Origin: Gryllotalpicola ginsengisoli DSM 22003
GTDB lineage: Bacteria; Actinomycetota; Actinomycetes; Actinomycetales; Microbacteriaceae
Reading direction: 5' to 3'
Length of the DNA: 64,000 nucleotides
NCBI RefSeq assembly: GCF_000419445.1
Contig: NZ_AULK01000001.1
Span: 372,001 to 436,000 of the forward strand
Part shown: in pieces, positions 7,968 to 16,890 of the stretch
Position numbering within the stretch: position 1 is the stretch's first letter
Layout: each line of letters begins with the position of its first letter
Notes under the pieces: generated by a model
What the model saw: the letters and a program-made list of their open reading frames with translations, nothing else
Databases searched by the model: none
What the model was told of the DNA's origin: nothing
Translations under genes and position numbers: made by a program

Positions 7968-8777
7968 GTGACCGCCCTGATCGAGACCCCGTACGAAGAC
8001 CTGCTGCGCGACGTCATGGCGACGGGGGCGCACAAGAGCGACCGCACCGGCACCGGCACCCGCAGCGTGTTCGGCCGCCAGTTGCGCTACGACCTCTCCC
8101 AGGGTTTCCCGCTCATCACGACCAAGCGGGTGCACTTCAAGTCCATCGCCTACGAGCTGCTCTGGTTCCTGCGCGGCGAGAGCAACGTGCAGTGGCTGCG
8201 CGACAACGGGGTCACCATCTGGGACGAATGGGCCGACGAGAACGGCGACCTCGGCCCGGTCTACGGCGTGCAGTGGCGCTCGTGGCCGACGCCGTCGGGC
8301 CAGCACATCGACCAGATCGCGCGGGTGATCGAGCAGTTGAAGACGACGCCCGACTCGCGCCGCATCATCGTCTCGGCCTGGAACGTCGCCGAGCTGGATC
8401 GGATGGCGCTGATGCCGTGCCACGCGCTGTTCCAGTTCTACGTGGCCGACGGCAGGCTCAGCTGCCAGCTCTACCAGCGCAGCGCCGACCTGTTCCTCGG
8501 CGTGCCGTTCAACATCGCCAGCTACGCGCTGCTGACCCACATGGTCGCCCAGCAGACCGGGCTCGAGGTCGGCGACTTCGTCTGGACCGGCGGCGACTGC
8601 CACATCTACGACAACCACGTCGAGCAGGTCGCCGAGCAGCTCTCCCGGGCGCCCTTCCCGTACCCGACGCTGAAGCTCACCCGCACGCCCGAGTCGATCT
8701 TCGACTACCGCTACGAGGACTTCGAGGTGGTCGGCTACCAGCACCACCCGGCGATCCGCGCCGCCGTCGCGGTCTGA
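7968..8777 (+). CDS. thyA: Thymidylate synthase
   Basis: Converts dUMP and 5,10-methylene-THF to dTMP and dihydrofolate. 269 residues. The nucleophile lies in [13 protein letters not shown] (Cys151), preceded by the arginine pair DSRRII, and followed by [20 protein letters not shown] and the dUMP-binding segment HIYDNHVEQ. The GTG start is set by the TACCCT box 6 nt upstream and by the family N terminus. The stop codon overlaps the folA start by 1 nt (TGATG), so the two are translationally coupled; FolA regenerates the THF that ThyA oxidises. Confidence 0.97.
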   Translation: MTALIETPYEDLLRDVMATGAHKSDRTGTGTRSVFGRQLRYDLSQGFPLITTKRVHFKSIAYELLWFLRGESNVQWLRDNGVTIWDEWADENGDLGPVYGVQWRSWPTPSGQHIDQIARVIEQLKTTPDSRRIIVSAWNVAELDRMALMPCHALFQFYVADGRLSCQLYQRSADLFLGVPFNIASYALLTHMVAQQTGLEVGDFVWTGGDCHIYDNHVEQVAEQLSRAPFPYPTLKLTRTPESIFDYRYEDFEVVGYQHHPAIRAAVAV

Positions 8778-9280
8778 TGGCGACGCCGTCGCTCGCACTG
8801 ATCTGGGCGCAGACGACCGCGGGAGTGATCGGCGGCGCCGGCGCGATCCCGTGGCACATCCCGGGCGAGCAGCGCCGCTTCAAAGAGCTCACCGCGGGCG
8901 GCACCGTGATCATGGGCCGGGCGACGTGGGAGTCGCTGCCGGCCCGCGTGCGCCCGCTTCCGGGCCGCGACAACATCGTGGTGACGCGACAGACCGATTT
9001 CCGAGCGGATGGCGCCACCGTCGTGCACTCGATCGAGGCGGCGCTGCAGGCCGCCGACCCGTCCAGGCAGGCGTGGTGCATCGGCGGGGCGCAGCTGTAT
9101 GCGCAGACCATCGGGATGGCCGACCGGCTCGAGGTGACCTACGTGGAGCTGGATGCGCCGGGGGACGCGTACGCGCCGATGATCGGGGCGGAGTGGCGCG
9201 AGTCCGGGGAGGGCGCGGATGCCGCGTGGCTGGAGAGCCCGGAGGGGCTGCGGTACCGCTTCGCGCGCTACTTGCGGTAG
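8777..9280 (+). CDS. folA: Dihydrofolate reductase
   Basis: NADPH-dependent reduction of dihydrofolate to tetrahydrofolate. 167 residues. Family motifs: LIWAQTTAGVIGGAGAIPWH with the substrate-site tryptophan loop, the helix RRFKELTAGGTVIMGRATWE, PLPGRDNIVVTR, and the cofactor-site CIGGAQLYAQ. Coupled to thyA through a 1-nt overlap. The last 13 bases overlap the tail of a convergent 35-aa gene. Confidence 0.96.
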   Translation: MATPSLALIWAQTTAGVIGGAGAIPWHIPGEQRRFKELTAGGTVIMGRATWESLPARVRPLPGRDNIVVTRQTDFRADGATVVHSIEAALQAADPSRQAWCIGGAQLYAQTIGMADRLEVTYVELDAPGDAYAPMIGAEWRESGEGADAAWLESPEGLRYRFARYLR

Positions 9281-9375
9281 GCGCTCGAGCCCATCGCGAC
9301 GGCCGAGGCGATGCCCAGCACGAGACCCACGAACCCGATGACGCCGATGACGGACCAGAGCACGATTTCGACCAT
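9268..9375 (-). CDS. 35-residue single-pass membrane peptide
   Basis: Encodes MVEIVLWSVIGVIGFVGLVL followed by GIASAVAMGSSAYRK: one strongly hydrophobic helix (residues about 3-28) with small-residue GxxxG-like spacing and a short basic C terminus. A GATACT -10 box ends 6 nt before the ATG, so a leaderless transcript is likely. It overlaps the 3' end of folA by 13 nt on the opposite strand. No family recognised; the clean start signal and the coherent helix argue for a real small protein. Confidence 0.6.
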   Translation of the reverse strand: MVEIVLWSVIGVIGFVGLVLGIASAVAMGSSAYRK

Positions 9376-9431
9376 GCACCGAGTATCTCAGACTCCTTGA
9401 CTCGGGTGCGCCGCGGCGGTTGCCTAGTGGC

Positions 9432-10304
9432 ATGTCGGAGCAGGCGCAGCGCACCTTCGAGGTCGACGAGGTGGTGGTGGGCTGGAAGCCCACGGAATCC
9501 GCCGGCGCGGCCCTGGACTGGACCCTGCAGCGCATCGACCGCCTGAACTGCCCGCTGACGTTGCTCGTGGTCTTCGACCCGCACAAGCAGGTGGACGAGG
9601 CCAGGCGGTCCGAGGTCCAGGCGGCGGTCGACGAGGTGGCGCAGCGCGTCCGGGTGCAGCATCCGTCGATCGAGGTCCGTACCCAACTCGTCGACGGCGA
9701 CCCGCCCCAGCTGCTCGCCGAGCGCACCGGTCCGCGCACCCTCGTCGTCGTCGGCACCGACCGCCGCCGCGGCATGAGCGTCAAGTACGCGTTCTCCTTC
9801 GGCGTGCGGCTGGCGGCGCGAGCCAAGGGGCCGGTCGCGCTCATCCCGCACGGCGAACTGCGCCAGGGCAAGGGCGTCGTCGTCGGGGTGGACGGCACGC
9901 CCGCCTCCATCGCGGCCGCGCGGGTCGCCGCTCGCATCGCCCTCTCGCGCGGCGGCGAAGAGCTCATCGTCGTCCACGTGTGGCAGGAGCCGACACCCTG
10001 GCAGGACGCGTACCTGCCGCCCGACGACGCGTTCCTCGACTCGCTGCAGAAGGTGCACCAGGACGTGCTCGACCAGTCGGTCGCCGCCTTCGCCGACGAC
10101 TGGCCCGAGCTCGTCATCACCAAGCGGCTCGTGCACGGACTCGCGCCCTGGGGGCTGCTCGACCAGGCCGCCGACGGGTCGCTGCTGGTGGTCGGCAATC
10201 ACGGGCTGCGCGGCATCCAGCGGTTCTTCCTCGGGTCCGTCAGCCACACCATCGCCCTCAACCTGGAGGGCCCGACCCTCGTGGTGCCGCAGAGGCCGCA
10301 GTGA
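9432..10304 (+). CDS. Universal stress protein with two UspA domains
   Basis: 290 residues arranged as two tandem UspA-like domains, about 10-135 and 145-288. Domain 1 starts DEVVVGWKPTESAGAALDW; domain 2 starts GVVVGVDGTPASIAAARVAA and ends with the ATP-binding type loop VVGNHGLRGIQRFFLGSVSH. Domain 1 has a more degenerate loop (VVVGTDRRRGMSVKYAF). Family role: nucleotide-binding stress response protein in the cytosol. A TTGACT element lies about 30 bp upstream. The stop overlaps the next gene's GTG (GTGA). Confidence 0.88.
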   Translation: MSEQAQRTFEVDEVVVGWKPTESAGAALDWTLQRIDRLNCPLTLLVVFDPHKQVDEARRSEVQAAVDEVAQRVRVQHPSIEVRTQLVDGDPPQLLAERTGPRTLVVVGTDRRRGMSVKYAFSFGVRLAARAKGPVALIPHGELRQGKGVVVGVDGTPASIAAARVAARIALSRGGEELIVVHVWQEPTPWQDAYLPPDDAFLDSLQKVHQDVLDQSVAAFADDWPELVITKRLVHGLAPWGLLDQAADGSLLVVGNHGLRGIQRFFLGSVSHTIALNLEGPTLVVPQRPQ

Positions 10305-11023
10305 CCGCGCGCACCGACGCGCAGGACGACCTGCGCGCGCTGCGGCACAAACCGCTGCATCTGCTGCAGTACCTCGATGAGAACTCGGGGCTGCCCGGGC
10401 CGCGCGCCAACCTCACCCTCGTGGACGCGTTCGCCGACGTCGCCGCCGAGGAGATGATCCTGCAGCTGGCCGGCTCGCCCGACGAGTTCCGCCGCCTGTG
10501 CGGCACGGCCGCGCTCGGCAGGCTCTACCTCGAGAAGCCAGGCGGCGCGCAGCTCGTCGAGCTCATGCTGCGCGCCGCGAGAGACGACGACTGGAGGGTG
10601 CGCGAAGGCGTCGCCATGGCGCTGCAGCGCATCGGCGACGCCGACCCCGCGTTGCTGCGCCGGCTCGTGGCCGACTGGCTCGGCTCGGACTCCTCGCGCG
10701 TCGTGCGGGCCGCCGTCGCCGGCATCTGCGAGCCGCGTCTGCTGCGCAGCCCCGAGATGGCGGATGCCGCGCTGGCGGCCTGCGAACGGGCCACCGACCA
10801 CGTGCGGGCGGTCCCGCTCGAACGCCGCCGCGCCGACGACGTGCGCACGCTGCGGCAGGCGCTCGGCTACTGCTGGTCGGTCGCGGTGGCCGCCGCGCCC
10901 GAGCCCGGGCTGAAGAAGTTCGCCGAGCTGCGCGAGCGCGCCGGCAGCGACCGCGACGTCGACTGGATCGTCAGCGAGAACCTGAAGAAGGCGCGCCTGC
11001 AGCGGCTGCTGGCCCGGAGCTGA
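10301..11023 (+). CDS. HEAT-repeat-like helical protein
   Basis: 240 residues, all-alpha, with repeated helical pairs such as QLVELMLRAARDDDWRVREG, VAMALQRIGDADPALLRRLV and SSRVVRAAVAGICEPRLL, typical of HEAT/armadillo protein-protein interaction folds. No catalytic signature is recognised. GTG start overlaps the stop of the universal stress protein by 3 nt, so the two are translationally coupled and may act together. Conserved function unknown. Confidence 0.75.
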   Translation: MTARTDAQDDLRALRHKPLHLLQYLDENSGLPGPRANLTLVDAFADVAAEEMILQLAGSPDEFRRLCGTAALGRLYLEKPGGAQLVELMLRAARDDDWRVREGVAMALQRIGDADPALLRRLVADWLGSDSSRVVRAAVAGICEPRLLRSPEMADAALAACERATDHVRAVPLERRRADDVRTLRQALGYCWSVAVAAAPEPGLKKFAELRERAGSDRDVDWIVSENLKKARLQRLLARS

Positions 11024-11033
11024 GGCGGACTGC

Positions 11034-11414
11034 TCACCTCACGGACCGGCCGCGCCGGTCGCCGGCGGCGCACTCGATGCACAGCTCGGCAGCGGGGCGG
11101 GCCTCGAGCCGAGCCGGCGCGATCGGGCGCGCGCAGTTCGCGCACCTCCCGTAGCTTCCGTCCGCGATGCGCGCGAGCGCGCCATCGATCGACACGAGTT
11201 CGGCGGATGCCTCACGCCGTGCCCCGTACAGCCGGGACCACTCCCCCGAGACCGGAGCTCCATCCGGGTCGTGCTCGTCGTCGGCGTTCCCGTCGCGCAG
11301 CGCGCCGATGCCGGCCAGACGGGCGTCGAGGGCCGAGAGGTCCGCCGCCACCGCGCGGCGGCGGTCGCGAAGCATCCGCTCGAAGCGCGCGAAGTCGGGG
11401 TCGGTGCCGCACAT
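11034..11414 (-). CDS. TraR/DksA-family C4 zinc-finger protein
   Basis: 126 residues: an N-terminal helical hairpin (FERMLRDRRRAVAADLSALD, then WSRLYGARREASAELVSIDG) followed by the zinc finger YGRCANCARPIAPARLEARP...LCIECAA with two CxxC pairs. DksA/TraR proteins bind in the RNA polymerase secondary channel or act as small transcription factors. The ATG at 11414 shares its A with the CCA end of tRNA-Val; the in-frame ATG at 11375 (residue 14) is a plausible alternative start if the tRNA is processed first. Confidence 0.82.
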   Translation of the reverse strand: MCGTDPDFARFERMLRDRRRAVAADLSALDARLAGIGALRDGNADDEHDPDGAPVSGEWSRLYGARREASAELVSIDGALARIADGSYGRCANCARPIAPARLEARPAAELCIECAAGDRRGRSVR

Positions 11415-11489
11415 GGTGGGCCCTGCCGGGCTCGAACCGACGACACCTGCGGTGTAAACGCAGTGCTCTACCAACTGAGCTAAAGGCCC
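11414..11489 (-). tRNA. tRNA-Val (anticodon TAC)
   Basis: 76 nt including an encoded CCA. Acceptor GGGCCTT pairs with AGGGCCC (one T-G pair); the D arm is AGCTCAGTTGGTAGAGCA; the anticodon stem CTGCG/CGCAG closes the loop TTTACAC with anticodon TAC; the T arm contains GGTTCGAGCC. The 3' terminal A doubles as the first base of the ATG of the downstream zinc-finger gene. Confidence 0.95.
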
Positions 11490-11639
11490 TCGCCGCGATT
11501 GTACGGGAGCGGTTCGCATGCCCCTGAGCCGAGCGATGCTCGACCTGGCAATCGCGTGAGTGTCGGGCCGATGTGCTTGAGGCATCCGCGCACACCGGGA
11601 ACCGTGAAAGCAACTGAACGCCTACGGAAGGAGAGCCCG

Positions 11640-11930
11640 ATGCTCACCCTCACCGAGAACGCCAGCACCGTCGTGAAGACGCTGACCACCCGCGGTGGCA
11701 CGAGCGAGGAGGGCGGACTGCGCATCAGCAGCCAGGACCCGGCTTCGCGCGAGTACGCCGTGGAGGTGGCGCCCGCCCCTCAGTCTGCTGACACGATCGT
11801 CGAGGAGGGCGGTGCTCGGGTGTTCCTCGAGCCGAATGCCGCGACCTCGCTCGACGACAAGGTCCTCGACGCCGATGTCAGCGCCGAGGGCAACGTGCGC
11901 TTCTCCATCGCGGAGCAGCCCGCCGTCTAG
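11640..11930 (+). CDS. HesB-like protein lacking the Fe-S cysteines
   Basis: 96 residues related to the HesB/IscA (A-type carrier) fold: MLTLTENASTVVKTLTTRGG, GGLRISSQ, VEEGGARVFLEP and LDDKVLDADV. Classical A-type carriers ligate Fe-S through three cysteines, and this protein has none, as in an actinobacterial subfamily of unknown role. It has a good ribosome site (GGAAGGAGAG) 5-10 nt before the ATG, in contrast to the many leaderless genes around it. Upstream 150 bp (11490-11639) hold only its promoter region. Confidence 0.78.
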   Translation: MLTLTENASTVVKTLTTRGGTSEEGGLRISSQDPASREYAVEVAPAPQSADTIVEEGGARVFLEPNAATSLDDKVLDADVSAEGNVRFSIAEQPAV

Positions 11931-11945
11931 CTCGGCGACGCCGCG

Positions 11946-12476
11946 TCACCGCCGCAGCGCGGTGGGGCGCGGCAGCCCGAGTTCTTCGATGAGATCACCC
12001 AGGGCGCGGTCCAGCTCGGACCCGCCCTGGGTGATCTTGTTGATGCCGAAGCTCTTCAGCCGGGCGCTCGGCTGGTCGAACACCAGCACCGAGCCGGCAT
12101 CGCGCGCCGCGTGCAGCTCGAGGCGCACCGGCGAATACAGCATGGCCGCCGGATCGTGCCGGAACAGGCGCGCCCCGATCGCGTGATTCACGATCAGCCA
12201 CAGCGCGCTCGGCACGCGGCTGCCGGCGTAGCGCATCAGCTCGCCCGGGCGCGACGACCAGACCGCGACGAACCCGCTCGGCGACTCCCACTGCAGCCCC
12301 CGGGTGAAGCCCGCCCAATCGCCGTCCTCCGCCAGGCGGGCGAGCGCCTCCCGGTCGCCGAGGGCGGGCACCGCCTGCTCGAACGCGGCGACGAGAGCCT
12401 CGAACCGCGCGTTCGTCGTCAGTGCGATGCGCGCGGCGCCGTAGCCGGTCACGGTCTCGGTCGCGTCGTAGCTCAC
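11946..12476 (-). CDS. DUF302-domain protein
   Basis: 176 residues. The C-terminal two thirds match the DUF302 pattern: NHAIGARLFRHDPAAMLYSP, VRLELHAARDAGSVLVFDQP, SARLKSFGINKITQGGSELD. The N-terminal part (YDATETVTGYGAARIALTTN) is a separate lead-in segment. Function unknown. GTG start at 12476 with GAGGAT 6 nt upstream (leaderless type). Divergent from the phosphotransferase-like gene. Confidence 0.75.
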   Translation of the reverse strand: MSYDATETVTGYGAARIALTTNARFEALVAAFEQAVPALGDREALARLAEDGDWAGFTRGLQWESPSGFVAVWSSRPGELMRYAGSRVPSALWLIVNHAIGARLFRHDPAAMLYSPVRLELHAARDAGSVLVFDQPSARLKSFGINKITQGGSELDRALGDLIEELGLPRPTALRR

Positions 12477-12538
12477 CTGCCCATCCTCACAAGGCGCGCT
12501 CCCCCGCGCCGCCGGGTACCGCCGCTAGCGTGAGCGAC

Positions 12539-13447
12539 GTGAGCGATATGACGGATGCCCGACCCGATCCCGAACAGCTGCGCTGGGCCCTCCAGGTGCT
12601 GGATGCGAGCGGGCTCGTCGAGGTGACCGGCATGCGCAGCGGCGGCGCACCCTGGCTGCTGCGCTACCTCGACGACGACGGCGTCGAGGCCCTCGCCGTG
12701 ATGCGCGTCGGGTCCGCGCAGCAGGCGGAGTCCCAAACTCGGGAGACGGTGGCGATGCAGCTGGCCGACCGGCAGGGGATCCCCGTGCCGAACGTGCTCG
12801 GCGCGCGGCTCGACGATGCCTCGTCCCTGCTGCTGATCGAGCACATCGACGGATCGAGCGCGCAACCCGCCGAGCCGCGCGTCGACCGGCTCGAGGCGCT
12901 CGGCGCGCTGGCCGTGCAGATCAGCGTGGTGAACCCCGGCGATGCGGACCTGCCGCGCGTCGACCGGCCGATCCCCGTGGTCGACTTCGCGGCGATGCGC
13001 GCGGAAGGCGAGCCTCAGCCCCTGCTGGAGGAGGCCGAGCGGCGGCTCGCCGAGATCACCGCCGAGGGGCCGACCGGCTTCGTGCACGGCGACCTGTGGT
13101 CGGGCAACACGCTGTGGCGCGGCGACGAGCTGGTCGCGGTGCTCGACTGGGACTGCGCCGGCATCGGCCCCGCCGGCGTCGACCTCGGCTCGCTGCGCTG
13201 CGACGCGGCGATGCAGTACGGCCTCGAGGCATCCGATCACGTGCTCGCCGGATGGCGGCGCGAGGCGAGCCGCGAGCCCGAGGCGCTCGCCTACTGGGAT
13301 GCGGTGGCCGCGCTGTCGACGCCGCCGGACATCGCCTGGTTCGCCCCCGCCATCGCGGGCATGACGCACCGGCCGGATCTCACCGCCGAGCTGCTGCGGC
13401 AGCGGCGCGACGCGTTCCTGGCCTACGCGCTCGAGCGGCTCGGCTGA
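12539..13447 (+). CDS. Aminoglycoside phosphotransferase (APH)-family kinase
   Basis: 302 residues of the APH/choline-kinase fold. The Brenner-type catalytic loop TGFVHGDLWSGNTLW and the metal-binding VAVLDWDCAGIGPAGVDLGS are intact. The family covers antibiotic, homoserine, fructosamine and choline kinases, and the substrate here cannot be named from sequence. GTG at 12539 was chosen because TAGCGT ends 7 nt upstream; the in-frame ATG at 12548 and GTG at 12530 are alternatives. Confidence 0.82.
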   Translation: MSDMTDARPDPEQLRWALQVLDASGLVEVTGMRSGGAPWLLRYLDDDGVEALAVMRVGSAQQAESQTRETVAMQLADRQGIPVPNVLGARLDDASSLLLIEHIDGSSAQPAEPRVDRLEALGALAVQISVVNPGDADLPRVDRPIPVVDFAAMRAEGEPQPLLEEAERRLAEITAEGPTGFVHGDLWSGNTLWRGDELVAVLDWDCAGIGPAGVDLGSLRCDAAMQYGLEASDHVLAGWRREASREPEALAYWDAVAALSTPPDIAWFAPAIAGMTHRPDLTAELLRQRRDAFLAYALERLG

Positions 13448-13489
13448 ACGCGACCGCGACGCCGGAGAGAAAAGAAGAGAACGGATGCC

Positions 13490-13975
13490 TCAGGCCGCCG
13501 GCGCGTGGCGCATCGCCTTGAGCTCCTCGAGCGCCGCCCGGTACGCCGACAGCGGTCGCGCCTCCCCGGGCGCGGTGATGAAGCTCGCGCGGATGACCCC
13601 GCGCTCGTCGATGAGGAACGTGGCCCGATTGGCGAAGCCCCGCTCGGGCAGGAACACCCCGTAGTCCTTGGCGATCTCGCCGTGCGGCCAGAAGTCGGCC
13701 AGCAGATTGAAGTCGTAGCCCTGCTGCTCGGCCCAGGCCCGCAGGCTCCACTTCGAGTCGACGGAGACCGCGAGGACCTCCACGCCGGCGTCGGCGAACA
13801 GCCCGAGATTGTCGCGCAGCGTGCACAGCTCGCCGGTACAGGTGCCCGAGAACGCGAGCGGGAAGAAGACGAGCGCCACGGCCTTCCGGCCGCGGTAGTC
13901 GCTCAGGCGGATCGGCTCGCCGAACTGGTTGGGCAGCTCGAAATCAGGGGCCAGCGTGTCGTTCTCCAGGGCCAT
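13490..13975 (-). CDS. ahpE: AhpE-type peroxiredoxin
   Basis: 161-residue thioredoxin-fold peroxidase that reduces hydroperoxides. The peroxidatic cysteine is Cys46 in AFSGTCTGELCTLRD, preceded by VALVFFPL; LLADFWPHGEIAKDYGVF and GFANRATFLID match mycobacterial AhpE. A second cysteine (Cys51) lies in the same helix. An ATG with GAGGATG upstream at 13975 is preferred over longer in-frame starts. Convergent with the APH-family gene. Confidence 0.87.
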   Translation of the reverse strand: MALENDTLAPDFELPNQFGEPIRLSDYRGRKAVALVFFPLAFSGTCTGELCTLRDNLGLFADAGVEVLAVSVDSKWSLRAWAEQQGYDFNLLADFWPHGEIAKDYGVFLPERGFANRATFLIDERGVIRASFITAPGEARPLSAYRAALEELKAMRHAPAA

Positions 13976-14162
13976 CTGGGCATCCTCCTCGTGCGGTCGT
14001 GATGCTTCTTTGCCCGCACAGCGCACCAGCATACGACCGCCTGTGCCGCCGCGCGCCGAACCGGTTCGGAGGTGACTAGGCTGATCCACGGTGCTGCTGC
14101 TGTCGCGACCCGACAACGAAGCGCCCGACAGACGTGCTGACCGGTACAAGGAAGAGGTCGAA

Positions 14163-16889
14163 GTGACTGTTAACCACCAGGATCCGTATGCGGTTCCGGC
14201 CGTCGACTCGGACCCGGAGGAGACCGCCGAGTGGCGGGAATCCCTCGACGATCTGGTGAAGGCCGCAGGCCCCGAACGGGCCCGCGAGATCATGGTGAGC
14301 CTGCTCGGGCGCTCGAAGGAGCTGCACCTGGGCGTGCCGCAGGTGCCGACGACGGACTACATCAACACCATCTCGGCGGCAGACGAGCCCGAGTTCCCCG
14401 GCGATGAGGAGCTCGAGCGGCGCTACCGGCGCTGGATCCGGTGGAACGCGGCGATCCTCGTGCACCGTGCGCAGAGGCCCGGCATCGCGGTCGGCGGCCA
14501 CATCTCCACCTACGCCTCGAGCGCCGCGCTGTACGAGGTCGGCTTCAACCACTTCTTCCGCGGTCACGACCACCCCGGCGGCGGCGACCAGGTGTTCATC
14601 CAGGGCCACGCCTCCCCCGGCCCCTACGCGCGCGCGTTCCTCGAGGGGCGGCTCACCGCCGACCAGCTCGACGGGTTCCGGCAGGAGAAGTCGCACGCCC
14701 CGAACGGCCTGCCCTCCTACCCGCACCCGCGCATGATGCCGGACTTCTGGCAGTTCCCGACCGTCTCCATGGGCCTCGGGCCGATCAACGCGATCTACCA
14801 GGCACAGCTGAACAAGTACCTGACCAACCGCGGCATCAAGGACGCCTCCGACCAGCACGTGTGGGCGTTCCTCGGCGACGGCGAGATGGACGAGGTGGAG
14901 AGCCGCGGCCAGCTCCAGGTCGCCGCGAACGAGGGCCTCGACAACCTCACCTTCGTGGTGAACTGCAATCTGCAGCGGCTCGACGGTCCCGTCCGCGGCA
15001 ACGGGAAGATCATCCAGGAGCTGGAGAGCTTCTTCCGCGGTGCCGGCTGGAACGTCATCAAGGTGATCTGGGGCCGCGAGTGGGACGACCTGCTCGCCCG
15101 CGACACCGAGGGCGCCCTGCTGAACCTGATGAACGTCACCCCCGACGGCGACTTCCAGACCTACAAGGCCGAGAACGGCGCCTACGTGCGCGAGAACTTC
15201 TTCGGCCGCGACCCGCGCGCCCTCGAACTGGTCAAGGACTACACCGACGACCAGATCTGGGGCCTCAAGCGCGGCGGGCACGACTACAAGAAGGTCTATG
15301 CGGCGTTCAAGGCCGCCGTCGAGCACAAGGGGCAGCCGACCGTCATCCTCGCCCACACCATCAAGGGCTACGGCCTCGGGCCGCACTTCGAGGGCCGCAA
15401 CGCGACCCACCAGATGAAGAAGATGACCCTCGACGACCTGAAGAAGTTCCGCGACGCGATGCAGATCCCGATCGCCGACGCGGACCTCGAGGCGAACCCG
15501 TACCAGCCGCCCTACTACCACCCGGGCCAGCAGGACGAGGCGATCCAGTACCTGCAGGAGCGCCGCCGCGCGCTCGGCGGTTACGTGCCCGAGCGCCGCA
15601 GCACGTACGTCGACCTCGGGGTTCCCGACCAGAAGGCGTACGCGATCGCCGCCCGCGGCTCGGGCCAGCAGGAAGTGGCCACGACGATGGCCTTCGTGCG
15701 GATGCTCAAGGACCTGCTGCGCGACAAGCAGTGGGGCCAGCGCATCGTGCCGATCATCCCCGACGAGGCGCGCACCTTCGGCATGGACGCGTTCTTCCCG
15801 AACGCGAAGATCTACAACCCGAACGGCCAGCACTACACCTCCGTCGACCGCGAGCTGCTGCTCAGCTACAAGGAGAGCGCCCAGGGCCAGCTGCTGCACG
15901 TCGGCATCAACGAGGCCGGCGCCGCCGCCGCCTTCACCGCCATCGGCACCTCGTACTCGACGCACGGCGAGCCGCTCATCCCGGTCTACATCTTCTACTC
16001 GATGTTCGGCTTCCAGCGCACGGGTGACGCCTTCTGGGCGGCCGGCGACCAGATGACGCGCGGCTTCGTGATCGGCGCGACCGCCGGTCGCACGACGCTC
16101 ACCGGTGAGGGCACGCAGCACGCCGACGGCCAGTCGCCCATCCTCGCCGCGATGAACCCGGCGGTGGTCAGCTACGACCCCGCATACGGCTACGAGATCG
16201 GGCACATCGTGCGCAGCGGCATCGAGCGCATGTACGGCGGGCAGCACCCGGACCCGAACGTCATGTACTACCTGACGGTGTACAACGAGCCGATCGTGCA
16301 GCCGGCCGAGCCGGAGGGCCTCGACGTCGACGGAGTCATCAAGGGCATCTACAAGCTCAAGGCGGCCGAGAACGAGGGTGTGAAGAGCCAGATCCTCGCC
16401 TCCGGCGTCGCCGTGCCGTGGGCGCTCGAGGCGCAGCAGCTGCTGGCCCGCGACTGGGGCGTGGCAGCGGATGTCTGGTCCGTCACCTCCTGGAACGAGC
16501 TGCGGCGCGACGGGCTTGCGGCCGAGAAGCACAACTTCCTCTACCCCAGCGAAGAGCCGCAGGTGCCCTACGTGACGAGCAAGCTGCAGGACGCCGAGGG
16601 TCCCGTGGTGGCCGTCACCGACTACTCGCACCAGGTGCCCGACCAGATCCGCCAGTTCGTGCCGAACGACTTCGCAACGCTCGGCGCCGACGAGTTCGGC
16701 TTCGCCGACACCCGCCCCGCCGCCCGCCGGTACTTCTTCATCGACGGCCCGTCGGTGGTGGTGCGCACGCTCGAGCTGCTCGCCAAGCAGGGCAAGATCG
16801 ACCCGGGCGCCCCGGCGCGCGCGATCGAGCAGTACCGCCTGTTCGACGTCAACGCCGGCACCTCGGGCAACGCCGGCGGCGAGAGCTAG
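14163..16889 (+). CDS. aceE: Pyruvate dehydrogenase E1 component, homodimeric
   Basis: Thiamine-diphosphate enzyme that decarboxylates pyruvate and acetylates E2, supplying acetyl-CoA. 908 residues, normal for actinobacterial AceE. The ThDP motif [13 protein letters not shown] begins the cofactor region and ends near [40 protein letters not shown]-type substrate loops and the C-terminal transketolase domain are all present. GTG at 14163 follows AAGAGGTCGAA; an earlier in-frame GTG at 14091 would add 24 poorly conserved residues. It is followed 1 nt later by the fasR-like gene, linking pyruvate oxidation to fatty-acid synthesis. Confidence 0.96.
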   Translation: MTVNHQDPYAVPAVDSDPEETAEWRESLDDLVKAAGPERAREIMVSLLGRSKELHLGVPQVPTTDYINTISAADEPEFPGDEELERRYRRWIRWNAAILVHRAQRPGIAVGGHISTYASSAALYEVGFNHFFRGHDHPGGGDQVFIQGHASPGPYARAFLEGRLTADQLDGFRQEKSHAPNGLPSYPHPRMMPDFWQFPTVSMGLGPINAIYQAQLNKYLTNRGIKDASDQHVWAFLGDGEMDEVESRGQLQVAANEGLDNLTFVVNCNLQRLDGPVRGNGKIIQELESFFRGAGWNVIKVIWGREWDDLLARDTEGALLNLMNVTPDGDFQTYKAENGAYVRENFFGRDPRALELVKDYTDDQIWGLKRGGHDYKKVYAAFKAAVEHKGQPTVILAHTIKGYGLGPHFEGRNATHQMKKMTLDDLKKFRDAMQIPIADADLEANPYQPPYYHPGQQDEAIQYLQERRRALGGYVPERRSTYVDLGVPDQKAYAIAARGSGQQEVATTMAFVRMLKDLLRDKQWGQRIVPIIPDEARTFGMDAFFPNAKIYNPNGQHYTSVDRELLLSYKESAQGQLLHVGINEAGAAAAFTAIGTSYSTHGEPLIPVYIFYSMFGFQRTGDAFWAAGDQMTRGFVIGATAGRTTLTGEGTQHADGQSPILAAMNPAVVSYDPAYGYEIGHIVRSGIERMYGGQHPDPNVMYYLTVYNEPIVQPAEPEGLDVDGVIKGIYKLKAAENEGVKSQILASGVAVPWALEAQQLLARDWGVAADVWSVTSWNELRRDGLAAEKHNFLYPSEEPQVPYVTSKLQDAEGPVVAVTDYSHQVPDQIRQFVPNDFATLGADEFGFADTRPAARRYFFIDGPSVVVRTLELLAKQGKIDPGAPARAIEQYRLFDVNAGTSGNAGGES

Positions 16890-16890
16890 G

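Noticed and set aside
7922-8776. A second gene overlapping thyA in another frame, continuous with folA
   Set aside because: The upstream part is arginine-rich shadow sequence; folA begins at the ATG overlapping the thyA stop.
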